Assembly (NCBI GenBank): GCA_050945695.1
Contig: JBMNTK010000001.1
Location: 1-64,000 of the forward strand
Origin: Ch71 sp050945695
GTDB taxonomy: Bacteria > Chloroflexota > Anaerolineae > DRVO01
Reading direction: 5' to 3'
Length of the DNA stretch: 64,000 nt
The notes under the pieces are model-generated. The model made no database searches and was not told the origin of the DNA. It saw only the letters and a program-made list of their open reading frames with translations. How positions within the stretch are numbered: the first letter of the stretch is position 1; every line of letters begins with the position of its first letter. Both the position numbers and the translations under genes were made by a program. Of this stretch, positions 63,265 to 64,000 are shown piece by piece.

Positions 63265-64000
63265 GGTTTAGCCCTCGCCCCGGGTCCGCTATCTGGGTGC
63301 TCTCCGGGGCGACTGCACTGGCCGGCCTTGCCGCGGCCGCCGCCATATGGGGTGGCCTGCAAGTCTCGCCCGGCCCGGTCGCCTTCCTCCTGTTCCTCTT
63401 GGCCCTGGTGGCTTTGGTTCTGACAGGCCTGGGACTGGCCTACACCCTCAGCTTCCGCGCCCTCACCTACCACCTGGACCGCAACGGCCTGGTCATCCAC
63501 GCCGGCCTCTGGCAGCTGACCATGCCCATGGACGCCATCGAGGGAGTCTACTCTCCCCCGGAAGGCATACGGGAGCGGCCCTTCCGGGGCCTGCGCCTGT
63601 CGGGGCATAACGTGGGCGTTGCTCGATCGGGGGAAGGCGTAGAGGTGGTCTTCGCGGCCAGCGCCCCACCCGAGGAGTGCCTCTACGTCAAAGTGGGCAC
63701 CCGCGCCTATGCCATCTCGCCGGATGACCTGGAAGGCTTCCTGCGCGCCTTCCAGGCCGAGCGCCAGCTCAGCCCGTTGCATCCTCTTCCCGAAGGCCTG
63801 CAGCTGCCTCGGTGGCTCCAGAGCCTGGCCTGGCGAGATCGGCTGGGCATGGCCCTGACGGCCACGACCCTGCTTGCCGCTCTGGCTCTGGTGGGACTGT
63901 GTTTCTGGCGCTACCCTCACCTGCCCCCCGAGATACCCATGCACTTCGATGCCCTGGGCCGGCCGGACCGGATGGCAGCGCCGCGCAGCATCTTCTATCT
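63261..64000 (+). CDS. PH-domain membrane protein with DUF1648, 3' end outside window
   Basis: At least 246 aa; ATG 63261 overlaps the surE stop. Two N-terminal membrane helices (~10-33 and ~38-62) are followed by a bacterial PH-like segment 'LTYHLDRNGLVIHAGLWQLT' and 'MDAIEGVYSPPEG'. A further helix near residue 198 leads into 'LPPEIPMHFDALGRPDRMA', the DUF1648 signature. The frame is open to the window end. Function unknown; translationally coupled to surE. Confidence 0.82.
   Translation, partial: MRFSPRPGSAIWVLSGATALAGLAAAAAIWGGLQVSPGPVAFLLFLLALVALVLTGLGLAYTLSFRALTYHLDRNGLVIHAGLWQLTMPMDAIEGVYSPPEGIRERPFRGLRLSGHNVGVARSGEGVEVVFAASAPPEECLYVKVGTRAYAISPDDLEGFLRAFQAERQLSPLHPLPEGLQLPRWLQSLAWRDRLGMALTATTLLAALALVGLCFWRYPHLPPEIPMHFDALGRPDRMAAPRSIFY

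Overview
The window is a high-GC (roughly two-thirds G+C by eye) bacterial chromosome segment with tightly packed genes, many GTG/TTG starts and clear purine-rich ribosome binding sites. Several exported proteins carry long Pro/Thr stalks of the PTPTPEPTAT type followed or preceded by LysM or other extracytoplasmic modules, there is no trace of outer-membrane or LPS genes, and the intergenic gaps are filled with GC-rich mosaic repeats. Together this looks like a Chloroflexota (Anaerolineae-type) genome; that placement is an inference from protein style, not from a marker gene. No rRNA, tRNA, CRISPR array, transposase or phage gene was found.

Layout. 1-5 kb (minus strand): two paralogous metal-dependent amidohydrolases flank a Tat-exported oligopeptide-binding lipoprotein. 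4.3-7.5 kb: two Pro/Thr-rich lipoproteins, an Rrf2 regulator facing a DegV protein, and a small membrane protein. 7.7-12 kb (minus): ABC-2 exporter (ATPase, permease) followed by a NarL-type kinase/regulator pair. 12.1-12.7 kb: a decayed HEPN/MNT toxin-antitoxin pair. 12.8-17.4 kb (minus): M29-like peptidase, small membrane protein, PspA, a membrane partner and glutamyl-tRNA synthetase. 17.5-26.2 kb: URO-D-family protein, a second NarL-type two-component pair, an NlpE-like lipoprotein and a large hybrid kinase. 26.4-28 kb: a 62-aa protein, two strong hairpins and a nickel-type trio (CooT, small helical protein, Fur family). 28.2-31 kb: UbiB-family kinase and a methyltransferase separated by two perfect 16-bp parS sites, which suggest that the window is near the replication origin. 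31-35.2 kb: MarR-controlled heterodimeric ABC exporter. 35.6-38.1 kb: DUF2089 regulator with two pentapeptide-repeat proteins that share a short helical domain. 38.3-48.9 kb: assorted hydrolases, YbjQ, a second M29-like protein, HAD phosphatase, a dehydrogenase, and a PLDc_N/ABC-2 exporter operon.

48.9-57.5 kb is the metabolic highlight: a four-gene plus-strand cluster that reads as the non-phosphorylated D-apiose route (apionate lactonase, Gfo/Idh/MocA dehydrogenase, apionate oxidoisomerase, xylose-isomerase-like decarboxylase) ending in a rho-independent terminator, with an SMP-30 lactonase divergent to it. It is followed by a frameshifted FG-GAP pseudogene and an NAD epimerase. 57.7-64 kb: a membrane ferredoxin that appears to start with CTG, an M42 aminopeptidase, a 739-aa LysM surface protein, SurE, and a PH/DUF1648 membrane protein cut by the window end.

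No wholly new system was recognised with confidence. The best leads are the apiose operon in this lineage, the parS pair, the nickel trio, the SHOCT-like/pentapeptide operon, and a pair of inverted ~100-bp composite repeats bracketing the hybrid-kinase segment.
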